This document shows, piece after piece, positions 11,201 to 23,699 of a stretch of DNA of 64,000 nt (position 1 is the stretch's first letter; every line of letters begins with the position of its first letter). The position numbers and the translations under genes are program-made. The notes below the pieces were generated by a model. The model was not told where the DNA came from and ran no database searches. It saw only the letters and a program-made list of their open reading frames with translations. The stretch comes from Holacanthus passer (Eukaryota > Chordata > Actinopteri > Pomacanthidae): positions 930,001 to 994,000 of the forward strand of contig JAFREQ010000165.1 in NCBI GenBank assembly GCA_025331565.1, written 5' to 3'.

Positions 11201-12190
11201 TAACATAAAAACTAAAACCCTTTCACTGCATAAATTCCAACATCTGACACTGTTGTGCAACAAATGAATGTGAGTTTTTATGCCTTTATTAGATTATTAT
11301 TTGATTGGGTACATATGACAAGGTATTGTTTCACTGATTGACAGAATGGACAAGTTCTTCAGTGACCAAATTTGTATCTGTAAGTCGGCCTTTTGTAATA
11401 AAAAGAAATCTTATGTCTTTGTTTAGTTGGTTGCTCTTGATTTGCATTTTTCATGGATTTTCTTCTGTAACTGCTGTGGACGAGTGACGTCATTGTGAGA
11501 AGTGGAACCTGGGTTCAAGTTCCAGGGTGATCAAGTCCTTAACTACTCTTCCAGCTTTTCAAGCTCTCTTTTTTTAAATGTTCCTAAACTCTAATAGTTG
11601 CATGGAAATATGTTTTCATGGCCTCTAACAGAAGTAGACTGGGTAGATTGAGAGAAACAACTGTGGGTACAGCAGATAAAATAAACCCCATTTTTTCATC
11701 ACCAAACATTTCCTGCAAAAATGGATGTCTTATATCAGGCTTAGGTTTCTATTGGTACGTTTATTGCTCATCACCATCAACATGATACCCTTAAACCTTT
11801 TGTAGAAAAATGGTACATTATTATTTGTGACAGAAAGTTTGGACAATCTGGCATCTAGCAGCCACAGCAGCTGTAGCCACTTCTACATTAGCTTCATCAC
11901 TTTTTCCACACTGTGATGGCTACAACAAATCCACACACCACCAGGAATATAAATAAATCATTCAAAGTAACTCTTCAATTTTTTTATATAACACAACACA
12001 AAGCAGCTAAATAAAATAAAATAAGATGATAAACCTAAAAAAAATGGATTAATTTATAGATGAAGAAATTAATTTTAGTTAAAGAGATGGTAATTTAAAC
12101 ACACAAGATGTAAAAGACTTTGTGGTTGGACACTTGATTCATGTGTTACAATTCCACATTTACTGTGAATTTCCATCTATCCCTTTTAGT
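11200..12190. other. intergenic / vwa7-like 3' flank
   Basis: AT-rich DNA between the repeat at 10.8-11.2 kb and the vwa7-like stop codon. I see no coding feature. The minus-strand 3' UTR and poly(A) site of vwa7-like should lie here. A TTTATT at about 11759-11764 reads AATAAA on the minus strand, but I cannot fix the end. Confidence 0.4.
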
Positions 12191-15100
12191 TTACTTCCAA
12201 AAGAGAGAAACTGCAATGCTGATCCAGAGACAGTGTGATATGGTCAAAGTGTGCCCTCCAGTGGATGTTGTGTTAACTGCAGCTGTGGTTACAGGGGCAG
12301 CTGTGGTAGATACTTTTGCCTGCCCCACACATGTTCCCACATTTCCTACTTTGTCCACAATGGTCAGCTCTACATTCTGTGAGCAGCAGGAGGCGCTATA
12401 GTTGGCCACTGTAATGTTCTCACCCCCTGCTCCAGCCACTGTGCTGGTGTTGAGCGTACCGTTCCCTTGGCGGACGGTGACGCTCTCGATGCCGGTCCCA
12501 TTGACGCCGTCTGTGAGATTGGCTATGAACTCCCACTGAGAGGAAGCACAGAGCGATGAGGAGGATGGACAGCTGTCCGATGAACTGACTTCCTGGCACA
12601 CAGGACGGGTCACATCTGTCACCTGCAGACACACACACAGGAGAGATGAAGACATAAGATGGGAATTGTGCATCAGACAAATCATTAAGAAACAGGAAAA
12701 GAACATCGGAAAATAACATTGAATATATTGTTTTCAATTAAGTATGTGTCAAAAAGGATTAGCAAATGATCATATTCTGTTGTATTTATGTTTAACACAG
12801 CATCCTAACTTTTTTTTTTTGAATCAGGCTTGTACATGAGTTTTCCTCTCACCTTGGCAGCCACAGAAAACCTAAGGACGGCATAGTTGATGTCAGTGGC
12901 AGCTGCATTTTCTGCCTCAATGGTAAGGGTCACGTCTGTTCCTGTCGCAGCACTGGCCGGTGCCGTTAAGGTCACAGTGCCGTTGGCTTTGCCTCCGCTG
13001 CCGCCCGCTATGGTGACGCTGCTGGGTGAAGTGAAATCATAGCTGCGGTCGTTGTTGGCTCGCACTGTGAACGTCCCGCTCGCAGAGTCGTTGACAACCC
13101 CGCTGGTGGTTGTGGCGACTGTGAAAGGGATGGAGATGGTGGAGCCTGGTTCTATGTTGGTGTTGTTGACTTGGGCCTGAAAAAGCGAGGGGAAAGTAGG
13201 ATGTGAAAAATACATATTATATCTTTTTAAAATATATGTAATTAGATTATTGATGGCTGTTCAATTCATGAATCTATCATAGAAGAAAGAAACACAAAAG
13301 AAAGCATGTTAGAAATACTAATAACATAATGAAAATTTCTGTCTGTATGTTCAACCTTGGTATAGTGAGGATAAAGAAAAAATGGCAAACCAAAACAAGC
13401 TTGAGTCATTAGGTCAATGCAATGGTGTTCAGTCAAGTTTATATTTAAAATACCAGCCAACAGTAATCTGCAAATGTCTCATCATTAGATTTTGAATGCT
13501 AATGACAGAAACAGGAATAAGAATGTGAATATGGTATTAGTAAGGCATGGCAATGTCGATCAGTCCGTCCATCACTTTGATAAACGTTGAAACAAAGTGA
13601 GACCAAAGGTGACTGCGCTCACAGTAACAGAGATGCTGGAGGTCTTGATCTGGGTGGACGCTTGTCTCTGGAAGCTGCTCAGTGTTGACCTGGAGGCGGA
13701 GCTGCTGTCCTCTCCTTTCAGGCGAACCACAAAGTCACCTGCTGGGACTCCAGTGAATGTCACCAGGTAGTTACCACTTCCCATCGACTGCGGAGGACAG
13801 AAGGAGAAAGACAGATATTGTTACCAGGTAGACAGTAACATGAGACAGGCAGAATAGAGGTTGACTACTGTTGACTACTAACTGCATTTTGTAAGTCGAC
13901 AGCATGACAACTAGTGAAACATTCCTGTGTTGCAGCCCTGCCTCGTATTTGGACTTGGACAAAACATGTATCTGTCATCAAAAAACCTGGTCTGTTATAT
14001 CATTAAATGCCACAAAATATCCAGATTTTCTTTCATACTTTGTCTGGAAATAAATGTGAGAGATTAAATGACTGCCATTGAGATTTTGTGTTGGATCACT
14101 GCGACTATATAAGTTCACATTTCGAGGCAGCCAATGGTTCAAATTCATTCTAACTCAGTATGAGAACCTATTTTTAGAGACAAGAAACTTCAGTAACCAA
14201 CTTGTTGCCAACTTTATGAATTTTTTTTTCAAAGTTACATAATCACTGCTTGAAAGTACACATGCTAGGACTTTTTAAAAACTCTCCAGAGGAACATTCA
14301 AGGACATTGTAGTATTCAAGATGTGAGGGTCAGATAGGGACATCAACTACAGCCAATCTCTTTCCTCAGGGTAGAAAATATAAAATCTTTTTTTAAAATG
14401 TTTTTTTTGGAAAATGTTAAGCAGAAAATGACTTTTGACTTTTATGACTTTTTAGGTTAATCAAGTGTGATACATGCCTGCAGTGATCCATTGACCTCTG
14501 TGGGCCCTGAGCTGTCAAACAGAGTGACCTCTGTGATCTTCACTGTGTCACTTCCTGTCACAGAGACCAACAGGCTGGCATTACCACCTGAAAGAGATGA
14601 AGAGAAGGAAACTAGATGAGAATCATTGTGACAGGCCCTTAGACAATGATGTACCTAACTAAAGAAGACAGAGGCTCACGAGCGGACAGAACAGTTTGGG
14701 TTGGGTTAGTAGTTAAAATAAGATTTTGAGGCAGACGATGATCTTTTAAAATGTGTTGTTGAGGACAATTAGAAAACCCCCCACTAAATGTACCACAAGA
14801 GAATTGTACAAGCTATAAAAATGAATGATTATAAAAGTAGTCTGACCTGAAAGAGGACGTCCCTCCTTTAGACTGAAGTCCCCATGGGCTCCTTCGTGAG
14901 CTTCCACAAGGTTAAAAATAAAGTTCACTGAACTTTGACCTGATGTACACACATACACACACACACGCATCAGTATGGCTACAAACACAATGAGCAACAA
15001 CAAACAACCTTTTGAAAATTCTTCACATTAACTCTAACTGGCTATAGGTGAATTTTATCATATTACTAACCTGTGACCTTAACAGAGAAGGGGTTATTAG

Positions 15101-18100
15101 AGTCAACACTGATTTCCCATGATCCTGTTTGATTGTCTGTGTCGAGGCTTAAACGACGTAGGTTTCCTGCTGTGGTGAAGGATGCCAGAGGACCACTGGA
15201 CTGACTGGAGCTCTGAGATACACCTGGAGGAGAGATGAAGAGAGAATGAGATTTTTCTAATGGCAGATGATGGAGGTAAGTTAGAGGCTGGTGGAAAAAT
15301 CAAAACTAGTCTTAGTTTGAGAGACAATAACAGTAACAACACCTGAGGGGCTGGTGAGATTGAAGGTAAGAGGCGAGGTTCCTGTGATGTAGACGGTCAG
15401 GTTCTTTAAAGATCCGTCAACAGTAAATGTGAAGTTATCAGGCCTACCAGGATTCCTCACTACCTGGAAAACTGTCACCTGAAAGAAGAGGGAACAGAAA
15501 TTTATATTATGCATTACCATCTTCAGTCAGGTAGTCAGGTTCGATGTCTTACCACAGCGCTGGCTGATGAATCCTTTATGACAGTAGTGGCCACAGAGAG
15601 GTCTAACTTGGTGACCTCGATTGCCTGACCTCCGGAGGCTCGGGCCAGGTCACGGTACAGCTGGGCATCTGACTGGCTCATTGAGCGTGGACTCACACCC
15701 TGAAGGCTGCGGCGCCGTCGACTGGCCAGGACGTCTGTCAACATGAAAGTTACCTAAAAACGTGAGGACAAAAATACATCTCAAGGTCAAATTAGATCAT
15801 CCATGTCCACAATTGTTTCCATATTTTTTCATAAATCATAAGTCAACTCTTACCACAGACTTGGTGCTCTCTATGAGGGCGGTGACGGTGCTTTTCAGAT
15901 GAGCATCTTTGGCTGGAGCATCAGTGAAGACAAAGATCTCAGAGGAGGGTGGAGCAGCAGTCAGAGCAAGCTGTCAATTGTATACAGGTCAAGGTGTTAT
16001 TTATTAAAAATGTTCGACAAACTTTGATTTGAATCAAAAGTAATTCTTTGTTTTACATTTTGCATCCGTTTATTTAGTGAGTATGGCTGGGCAATAATTC
16101 CATTTATGACATGATAATGTTGTTTTGTTGTCTATTTCAAGAAAATAACACTGTTGTCAACACCTGCAGTCCAGACAGGCACAGCTCTGGGATGTCTCCC
16201 CCTCCACTTGCAGACAGTTTGTTGATGCTGTCTTTGAAGACATCGGCGTTGGTCGTCACGATCAAAGGTCCAAAACCTGAATATAGAGAAGATAAGCTTG
16301 ACCACTTTGACCACTGTGGCTAAAGTACACACACACTCACACACACACACAGTTTATAATGGCAGAAAAACTTGCAGTACTTGTTCCAAATGTTCACAGT
16401 ACAACTAGGCCTTTACTTTATTTGGAAGCTGTCAGAAGCGGCATGTGCCCATAAATTCTACTCAAACAAGTCTTCACTTGCAAAACTACAAACACATCCG
16501 TACCTGGGTCATTGAAAGGTACCAGTATGTAGGCGGACGGCTCCTGCTGAGTTCCCCTTTTACTGTCGATGATGTCGAAGGAAACTCTCTTTGCCTCAGC
16601 TATGTCATCGCTCATACTGCCTGTTGTGTCAATGACAAAACAGAGCACGGAGGACTGGGAGAGACCCATCAATCTGCAGGAGCACGAGAAACAGACAAAA
16701 CACAATTACCTCACCCTGCTGATCATGGGTAATTTATCTGTCTGTGACCGGCGATTACGTTTGACCTTGTGCAAAGCTAATGACTGAAGACGACTAAATC
16801 ATTAAAATACAGACATTGTTTGATAAGATCATGCTATTGCTTGGCGCAGAAACTATGTCTGGATGTCTAAGACAGAAGACATTCAGCTTTCCTGGTTAAA
16901 ACTGAGCTCGAAGCTTTGTTTGAAAAGTGCAAATTTTTCAGATGCTCGTGTAAAGGTGGCCCATACCGCAGGAAGTTTGTGTCCCCGACAGCTACTCTGA
17001 TGTCCTCCAGTAGCTCCATAGTGGCATTCACAGCCAAATCAGCTGCTTTGTGGTGAAGTGAGCCGTGACTAGATCCAACGTCGTCCTTACTGATGCCCCC
17101 CACAGGATCCCGTTTGCTTGTCTTGTCAAAAAATCCACCGTGGCTGCATTTACCTTGAGGCAGATATGTGTATGTATGACAGTATGTTCACAAAATACTA
17201 AAAAAAAAAAGTAGATTTCTTAAAGTTACCTTCAGGCTTTGCTGAAGAGAAGATGTTGAAGTAGCCTGAAGTGAGAAGCCCCTGCTGCAGCAGGTCAGGC
17301 AGAAGGTTATTGTCACAATTTCCTCCAGTACAGTTTCTGCAGGTTGGAGTACTCGGGCCTGCAGCAAATTCAACAGCAAAAATCAAACCTGGCATGGTTA
17401 ATTCATCTGTGAATATGGGATAACATGTGGACAATAAACTGTTTTTTCGAACATTACGCCACTTTAAACGAGAAAGACATAACTGAGTTTTAATGATTGT
17501 AATCAATCATTTAATAATTGCTATTAATGAATACACTGAGGTGATTGCTGATTTCAATCAGTGACAGATTATGTTTAAAATGTAGAAATGACTAGATCAT
17601 GTACAAGCTGTAGGCATGTCGAGTCAAATATGCTAAAACACTGAATAACAATGTACCCATTTTCATGTGTGGCTTTGTGTAAACCTTTATGAGTCACAGC
17701 AGGGAGGGTATTTGTTGACTGACAGGTGACATGTAAACTAACAGTGTCTAGTGTGATTTCTCACTCAAGTGTATCTATAGTCAGTGAGACCAAGTAGCAG
17801 TTTTGTGGATAAGAGACCACAGAGTCCTACCTGCCAGGTTCTCGAGAGGCTGGTCTGGTCTGATCAGAGTGCTGTAAGGTGCATTGTTCCCCAGCTCCAC
17901 CCAGTTACTGTGGCTGTAGAAGTCCTACATATACAGAACATCATACTTTATTTACCACAACAGCATTGCTTATTGTTGTCACCCCCAGAACGACACCACC
18001 ATCCCCACAAAAACCAGTAACAACGATCATCGCTCTCACTTGTAGGGTGTGACAGACTCGTCCGAGAGTCCACCTCCCTGCGACAAAGTTCTCCATCCTC

Positions 18101-19347
18101 ACACTGGCCTTCACAGCAGACACGCCTCAACAGAGGAGCAGAGAACAGAGTTAGGCACAAATTGAAGCAGAACTTTGCAAGGTGTGAAAATACACTCATA
18201 TGCAAAACCTGACTCACAACACACAGCTGACATGAAAACAAAGTGTCTCATTATGTTTTATTAAAATGCAGTAAATTCTGCATATTTATTCCCCCATATT
18301 TATTCTGGTGTCTGGTATGTTTACCAGTGGGAAATCTTCTCTAATTTCAGTAGAAGAGAATGATAAAAATGAAAGAGTGAAATACAAACAGTCTCCTGAA
18401 CAGCAACGAGGGACTGCTTAATCGTCCCTCAGTGGGGAAATTCACTGACTGTCTTCACCACCTTTTACAACTTGATCACCACAGATGATTCCAATGTGGA
18501 GAAGATGGTGCAGATTTCGTAATTCACCTCAACTGAGCTTGATTTTCCATTCCTAAAATACATGACTTCCAAAGTTATGGACTTTGCCACCAGCTCTTTT
18601 TTGTTTTTTTGGAATATTCATGAATGTCTTGAGTTGGAAAGCAATGTTCGACGTGTACCTGCTGTGATGACATCCCGTCCTCCCTGGAAGGTTTCATCAT
18701 CAAAATGATGCTCCTCGCTCAGGGCAAAAACCACGTCCACTTTTGCGTTGCTGAAGTACATATTTGCGATGGAAGACTGGAACATGACGGTTGAGAGGAG
18801 AGAAGTGGAGGTACCTGTGGAGGAACAGGCCCTTTGCACCTTGTAGGCTGACAGGCTGTCATCAATCTGGAGACAAAGACATGACAAATAAATGAGTGCA
18901 TGTTTGAAAATCCAGGTTTAAAACATTGTACACACTGTGTCAGCAGTGAGAGACACTGTTTCTGATCATGATCATGCCTTTGATTTATTGGAGGCCTAAA
19001 TAGTTTAAAGCCTCAGTAACTGTAATTGCAAATCAATCAGGTTATATTGCTTGTTTAATTTTCAAAATTTGGCTATAATTAATATATGTTTTACAATTTG
19101 CCATCATCATATCCAAGAACCAACTCAGTCAATCAGTCCAACTCACTGTCAGGGTGAAGTCCCGTCCCCCAGAGGCCGCAATGTCTCGGCAGACCTCAGC
19201 TGTCTTTTTGAGGACCGCCCTTTGGGTGATGTCACGGTGAGTGGTGGAGTTCCCATCAAATGAGAAGAGCGGTTGGAAGGTGAGGATGAGGCCTGGCAGG
19301 GAGACGATCACTGCCACCATGAACATGACTGACCGTCTGACGGACAT
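12191..19347 (-). CDS. vwa7: von Willebrand factor A domain-containing protein 7-like, 17 exons, 972 aa
   Basis: Coding exons (minus): 19347-19147, 18866-18659, 18125-18040, 17924-17831, 17358-17230, 17153-16967, 16673-16504, 16276-16164, 15970-15854, 15753-15553, 15478-15343, 15223-15071, 14939-14847, 14587-14478, 13787-13623, 13176-12853, 12622-12191. They sum to 2919 nt with phases matching at every junction. The protein has an N-terminal signal peptide (about 1-25) and a HET-C/phospholipase C-like N-terminal region with HH at 119-120 and HTLQDFYSHSNWVELG from 162. A VWA domain runs from about 310 to 480 with the MIDAS-like motif DTTGSM at 317, followed by beta-rich repeats with many N-glycosylation sequons. 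A hydrophobic C-terminus after a Thr/Ser/Gly-rich linker suggests a GPI anchor. Intron 14 uses a GC donor. The family role is poorly known. The product is probably a cell-surface or secreted adhesion-type protein. Paralogy to vwa7 rather than strict orthology is possible. Confidence 0.9.
12722..12815. mobile_element. truncated MITE in vwa7-like intron 16
   Basis: TGTCAAAAAGGATTAGCAAAT, then CATATTCTGTTGT and TTTAACACAGCATCCTAACTTTTTTT, match the 3' half of the full-length MITE at 29231-29431. The 5' half is absent. Confidence 0.6.
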
Positions 19348-20360
19348 GATGGAGGACGATGAAGTTGGAAGAAGAAGAAATCTGGATGGATACCGTCTCT
19401 TCCAACTGTCCCAACTCTCCTTTCTTTTTTTTTTCCTTTTTCCTTACTAGTTCTCACTTTTTGTGTTGCTGGTGGCTACACCAAAAAAAATCTACTGAAC
19501 AGAAACACCTGATCTATAGTATCTCCCCGTCTGTGTGCAGTAATTCCACAATGGGTTGCCACAAACAGCAAACAATGCGGTCAAGCACAGAGTTACTGGA
19601 AGTGAAGGTGTAACGAGGCAGCAAGTGACAAGTGCAAACACCTGAGGAAGAAAGAGAACATCAGCAAAGAAAAGCAGGAAGGAGGGAAATAAAACTGGCA
19701 GAAGTTTGACCACATACTACAGTAATAAAATAAAAAGATAGCATGACACACGCTATCACGAGATAACATTAAAATTTGAGATTTTTGCAAGAATATGAGA
19801 ATATGCTTTTGTTGTATAATTTGTAATTTTATTTCTTATTTGTAGTTGCTTGTGAAGTTTTGGGGTTCGCATAGACTAAGTATTGTTTAGTCAAATATGA
19901 AAAACTCTTCGTCTAAAGTTTTCAACAGATCCCCAAGAAGGAGCCTCTTGTCTAGAAAGAATACAAGAATACTAATATTCATTAAAAAAAAAACATTATG
20001 GCGATAATAATTTTAAAAGAATTAAAACAAGTGCAGATGATACAATATGTGTTAAATTGGAACAGAAGTCAACATAAAGAATATGCAAATAAAATTATAT
20101 CCACTCATACCTGCGTGTACTCCCCAGCCTTATTCAGATGTTGGCACCACTTCAGTCTTACTATGTCAGCAATCCATGTTTATACTCAGGTAGATTATAT
20201 TGTGTGTTTCCTGCATTATCTGGAAACTTTCAGAGTGCGTGTGTGAGCGTGTGTGCTGAGAGACAGTGAGTGTGTGTGCCCTCATTCCTCCCTCTTATAG
20301 CTACGACTGATTGAGCTGGTGAATAGAATTCCACAGGTGAACTCCCACACACCCTGCATG

Positions 20361-20361
<1 letters not shown>

Positions 20362-20407
<46 letters not shown>
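20362..20407. repeat. (GT)n microsatellite
   Basis: About 23 uninterrupted GT units, 5' of the vwa7-like gene. This is one of the two longest dinucleotide tracts in the window and is probably length-polymorphic. Confidence 0.95.
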
Positions 20408-20408
<1 letters not shown>

Positions 20409-21862
20409 ATGTGTTTGAGGAAAACTGTGGGTGTGAGTGTGCTTTTCGGTTCATGTAATACATCCTATTACAAATTGCAGATCCATTTGATAACATCCAT
20501 CTGTCCGTCCATTGGTTCCTATCAGATGGATGGATCTCTCTATCACATGACTTCTGACGAACCATTCACGTTTATAGGCAAGGCGTTTTCAGTTAAAGGA
20601 ATATTTCAACATGTCTGTGTGTCAAGCTGCAGTCAGGGCATGTTGAGCCTAACATAGCATGAAGACTGGAAAAAGTCTTGGCTTTCTCAAAAATTCTTGT
20701 TGTATCTTGTTTGGATTAAACAGGAACTTGAAACTCTGCTTCTGTGTAGGATCACCTGCTGTCACGCAGATCACCAGATATGGTGGATTGGTTTGATAAA
20801 CTTTTTGTCTCTTTGCAGGCACAATGGTAACCAACTTGGTAAGGTCACTGCAACAATGGGACTGTGTATAGTTACTGTGTTGGTTTTTGTCGCTAAGAAT
20901 AGTTACAGCACATATATTCCCCTAATTTCTCTTTGTGTGTGGGTTGAACAAACAAGATATAAGTGTTTTAAGGAGTAAGCTTTAGAGGTGTTCATGAACT
21001 TAAAAAAAAAAAATTGTACAGAATATGATATAGATAGAATATAGGAGAGCTCAGGTTAATCTGGTTAATACAACCTCACAAACACACACATTTAGAAGTC
21101 CATGAAACACACAGACAGCCTTTACCCTCCACTGGCTTCTCCCACGGCTCTGCTCTCTGACGTGGAGATGAAATGAGGTGAGTCCGGAGGAGGTGATAAA
21201 CGTCTATGTGACCTGTGTTCATTTCAAGTTCAAGTTCATTTCCAGCCACCTGAAGCTGGTGATACAAAGACAAGTTTATGTGCCGGAGGAGACTGCTTTC
21301 ATTCAGGATAAGAAGTGACAGGTGGCTCAGTCACATACATCGTCTGAAAGGTGTAGTTTGAGCATTTCAAGACAGAAACGTTCAAGTGTGACCCCTCTGG
21401 AGTACCTTGATAATTATTCAGAGGGACAAAGGAGTTCATCTCTTATAACAAGTCAAGAGGGATAAAGTTTTCATGAAATGAGAGTTTTGAGCTGGCCACA
21501 AAAACCCTCACTCTTATAATAGCGTTTGATGTCAGACCAGTGTTCATCCAGAGACACTACAGTCCTTTTACCCATATACATACGTGCAGTAGCACCTATG
21601 GAAGACTGTAGGTAAGAATCTTGTGTCCAAAATCCTGCTCAACAACATATTTTGTGTCGAACCTTTGTTTAATTTCTCGGTGTGTGTGAGCCATTGTGCA
21701 CCACCTAAAACAGCACAGTCAAGTAGATAAACTTTCTTCTCTTTGTGTGCTGGTGGAGCTGACGTGCGGTACTTTCACCTCTTCACTCCCTCAGTGAGGT
21801 TGTTGACATTTTAAAGGACGTGAATTCTTCAACTCTTCCAACTAGGGATTGTGAAATAGCCG

Positions 21863-21900
21863 AGAAGAATGTGTGTATGTGTGTGTGTGTGTGTGTGTGT
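21863..21900. repeat. (GT)n microsatellite
   Basis: An imperfect GTGTGTAT run followed by about 11 GT units, in intergenic DNA. Confidence 0.9.
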
Positions 21901-22224
21901 ATGATCGCGACAAAGATTAATTTGTCAACTAACATTCCTCAGTTATTAATTCGCAGTCAAATGTGCCAGAAATTATGTGAGTGTTTCTATGGGAGCCCAG
22001 TATTTATGTTACATGATGTTTTGGCTCATCATTAGGCTCTGCAGTGTTTGTGCCTGACAGGTGACACCATCCTGGAGCCGAATTCCTTTTAGCTGCCTCA
22101 GGTTCAGGGTCCTGGTGTTGTTCACTGTCATGACTTTCTGGGACACTTGAATAGAACAGAAACCATTGTTTTCCTGTGTGACATGTCAAAATGCCCATTG
22201 CTTCCATCATTGCCTTTACATTCA

Positions 22225-22735
22225 TAGATTGTCATGTTTGGGGTTAGTTTAACTGGACCCAGGACACAGAGGAGGGTGAAGGGGTAGAAAGGGATTTATC
22301 AAACACTGAAATTCCAGGACTTACAAGAGAACAAAAAGATGAGGCAAAGGTGGAATGGAGAAGCTTCAGTGGTTGGAGGCTGAGCAGTGTGAGACAGGTG
22401 TTAGGGCAGGTGCAGCAGACTGAGTGGAACAGATGAGGGAAAAAACACTGGAGACACTAGAGAAATGACAACAGGGAAACACCAGAAAACAGGGACAAAG
22501 ACAGGGAGCGTGGAAAGGAGCAATCTGGCAGCTTGCAGGTGAAATCAAAAGTCTTTAAATGCTGTCAGTGACGAGGTGAGATGAGAAACATGTGTGAGAA
22601 GACCACAGCTCCAGCCACTGAAGCAATGCCTGACCAAAAACTAAACCCTAAACCAAAAACTCTCAAGTATAAGACTCAATATACACCGAAAATAAACTAG
22701 TAAAACACAAGAGAACAAAACCATGACAACAGATG
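22225..22735. repeat. dispersed non-coding element, possibly transposon-derived
   Basis: From CATGTTTGGGGTTAG to CAAAACCATGACAAC, the segment is purine-rich and repeats short themes such as CAGGGAAACACCAGAAAACAGGGAC, AAACACTGAAATTCCAGGA and GAGACAGGTG that recur in the repeats at 35.4-35.85 kb and 54.6-55.1 kb. It has no reading frame of note. The class is uncertain. Confidence 0.35.
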
Positions 22736-23699
22736 TTGCTGTTTGGAGGAACAGAGTGTTTTCATATGACATATACATGTCATGAATCTGATATTTATTT
22801 AAACATAGAAATGAGACTTCATTTTAATGACTGGTTTGGAGTAGTTTAATCACACTCTGGAGGGTTTAAACCATTTTTATTTCTGACCGATGACCATTTG
22901 GTCAGACAGGACCAATGGTATCCAAACCTGGGAGTCACCAACAACTTGTTCATTCAAGCCAGGTTTACAAAAACATCCATGGCCAAAAGCTCTGAACCAT
23001 GAAATGACGTCAAACTTAGCGAACTCCACACCCATGAATACGTGCGAATCACACACCTGCTCATTCTCCATTAGAAACACAGGATTTTGCCCTTTTGACT
23101 TTAGAGTATCACATGAACTGATGTGAGTAACTTTCAATAAATGAAAGTGCCTCAAATATATTTTTCTTTTACTAATGATATTTTTTTCAATTTTGTGTTC
23201 AAACCTTTTTTCTGCGTGTTCAAGTACAATATAAACTTTACTTTTTACTTTACTTGATACAGCAAATCTTTAAATGTGTAACTAATCCCCTGAAAACTAA
23301 GGAGTGAAAAAAATAAAATGAGTTAGTGAAAGATGAAAAGAAGAGCAATAGAACATTCCTGCTGGGTGAGTTGCAACAGACTGGGAATTTTCAGCTGTGA
23401 TGAACTTTAGCACTTTATTGCAACATGACAAGTAAGTATGTGAACTTATAAACAATAAATTGTTGGCCAACAACATTTGTAAACACTTGTAAATACTTCA
23501 TCATGAAACTATAAAACATTTTCCTGAATGTGCACATTGCAGGTACACAATACGTCAGTTCTGATGAATGAATATGATGAGTTCTATTTTTCTTACGAAG
23601 TTTTAAGACAGGAATGTCGGCTTCCTCTGTGCCACAAACTGATTGCTGCCAATTGTACAGCTCATCTGAGCATCTTTATTTAAAATCAAACCTTGCCTT

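Larger units (their letters stand above)
19348..23699. other. intergenic region between vwa7-like and the ART cluster
   Basis: I find no convincing coding exon here. It should hold the vwa7-like 5' UTR and promoter. A minus-strand CTATAAGAGGG at about 20291-20301 is a possible TATA element, but nothing links it to the first coding exon. The rest is microsatellite (20362-20407, 21879-21900), one dispersed repeat (22225-22735) and unassigned AT-rich DNA. Confidence 0.5.

Noticed and set aside
20230..20565. 111-codon minus-strand frame with a THTHTH run
   Set aside because: It reads through the (GT)n microsatellite; low-complexity shadow.
22877..23155. 92-codon minus-strand frame in intergenic DNA
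   Set aside because: The sequence looks moderately protein-like, but I recognise no domain, no splice partner and no neighbour. It may be an old transposon fragment.
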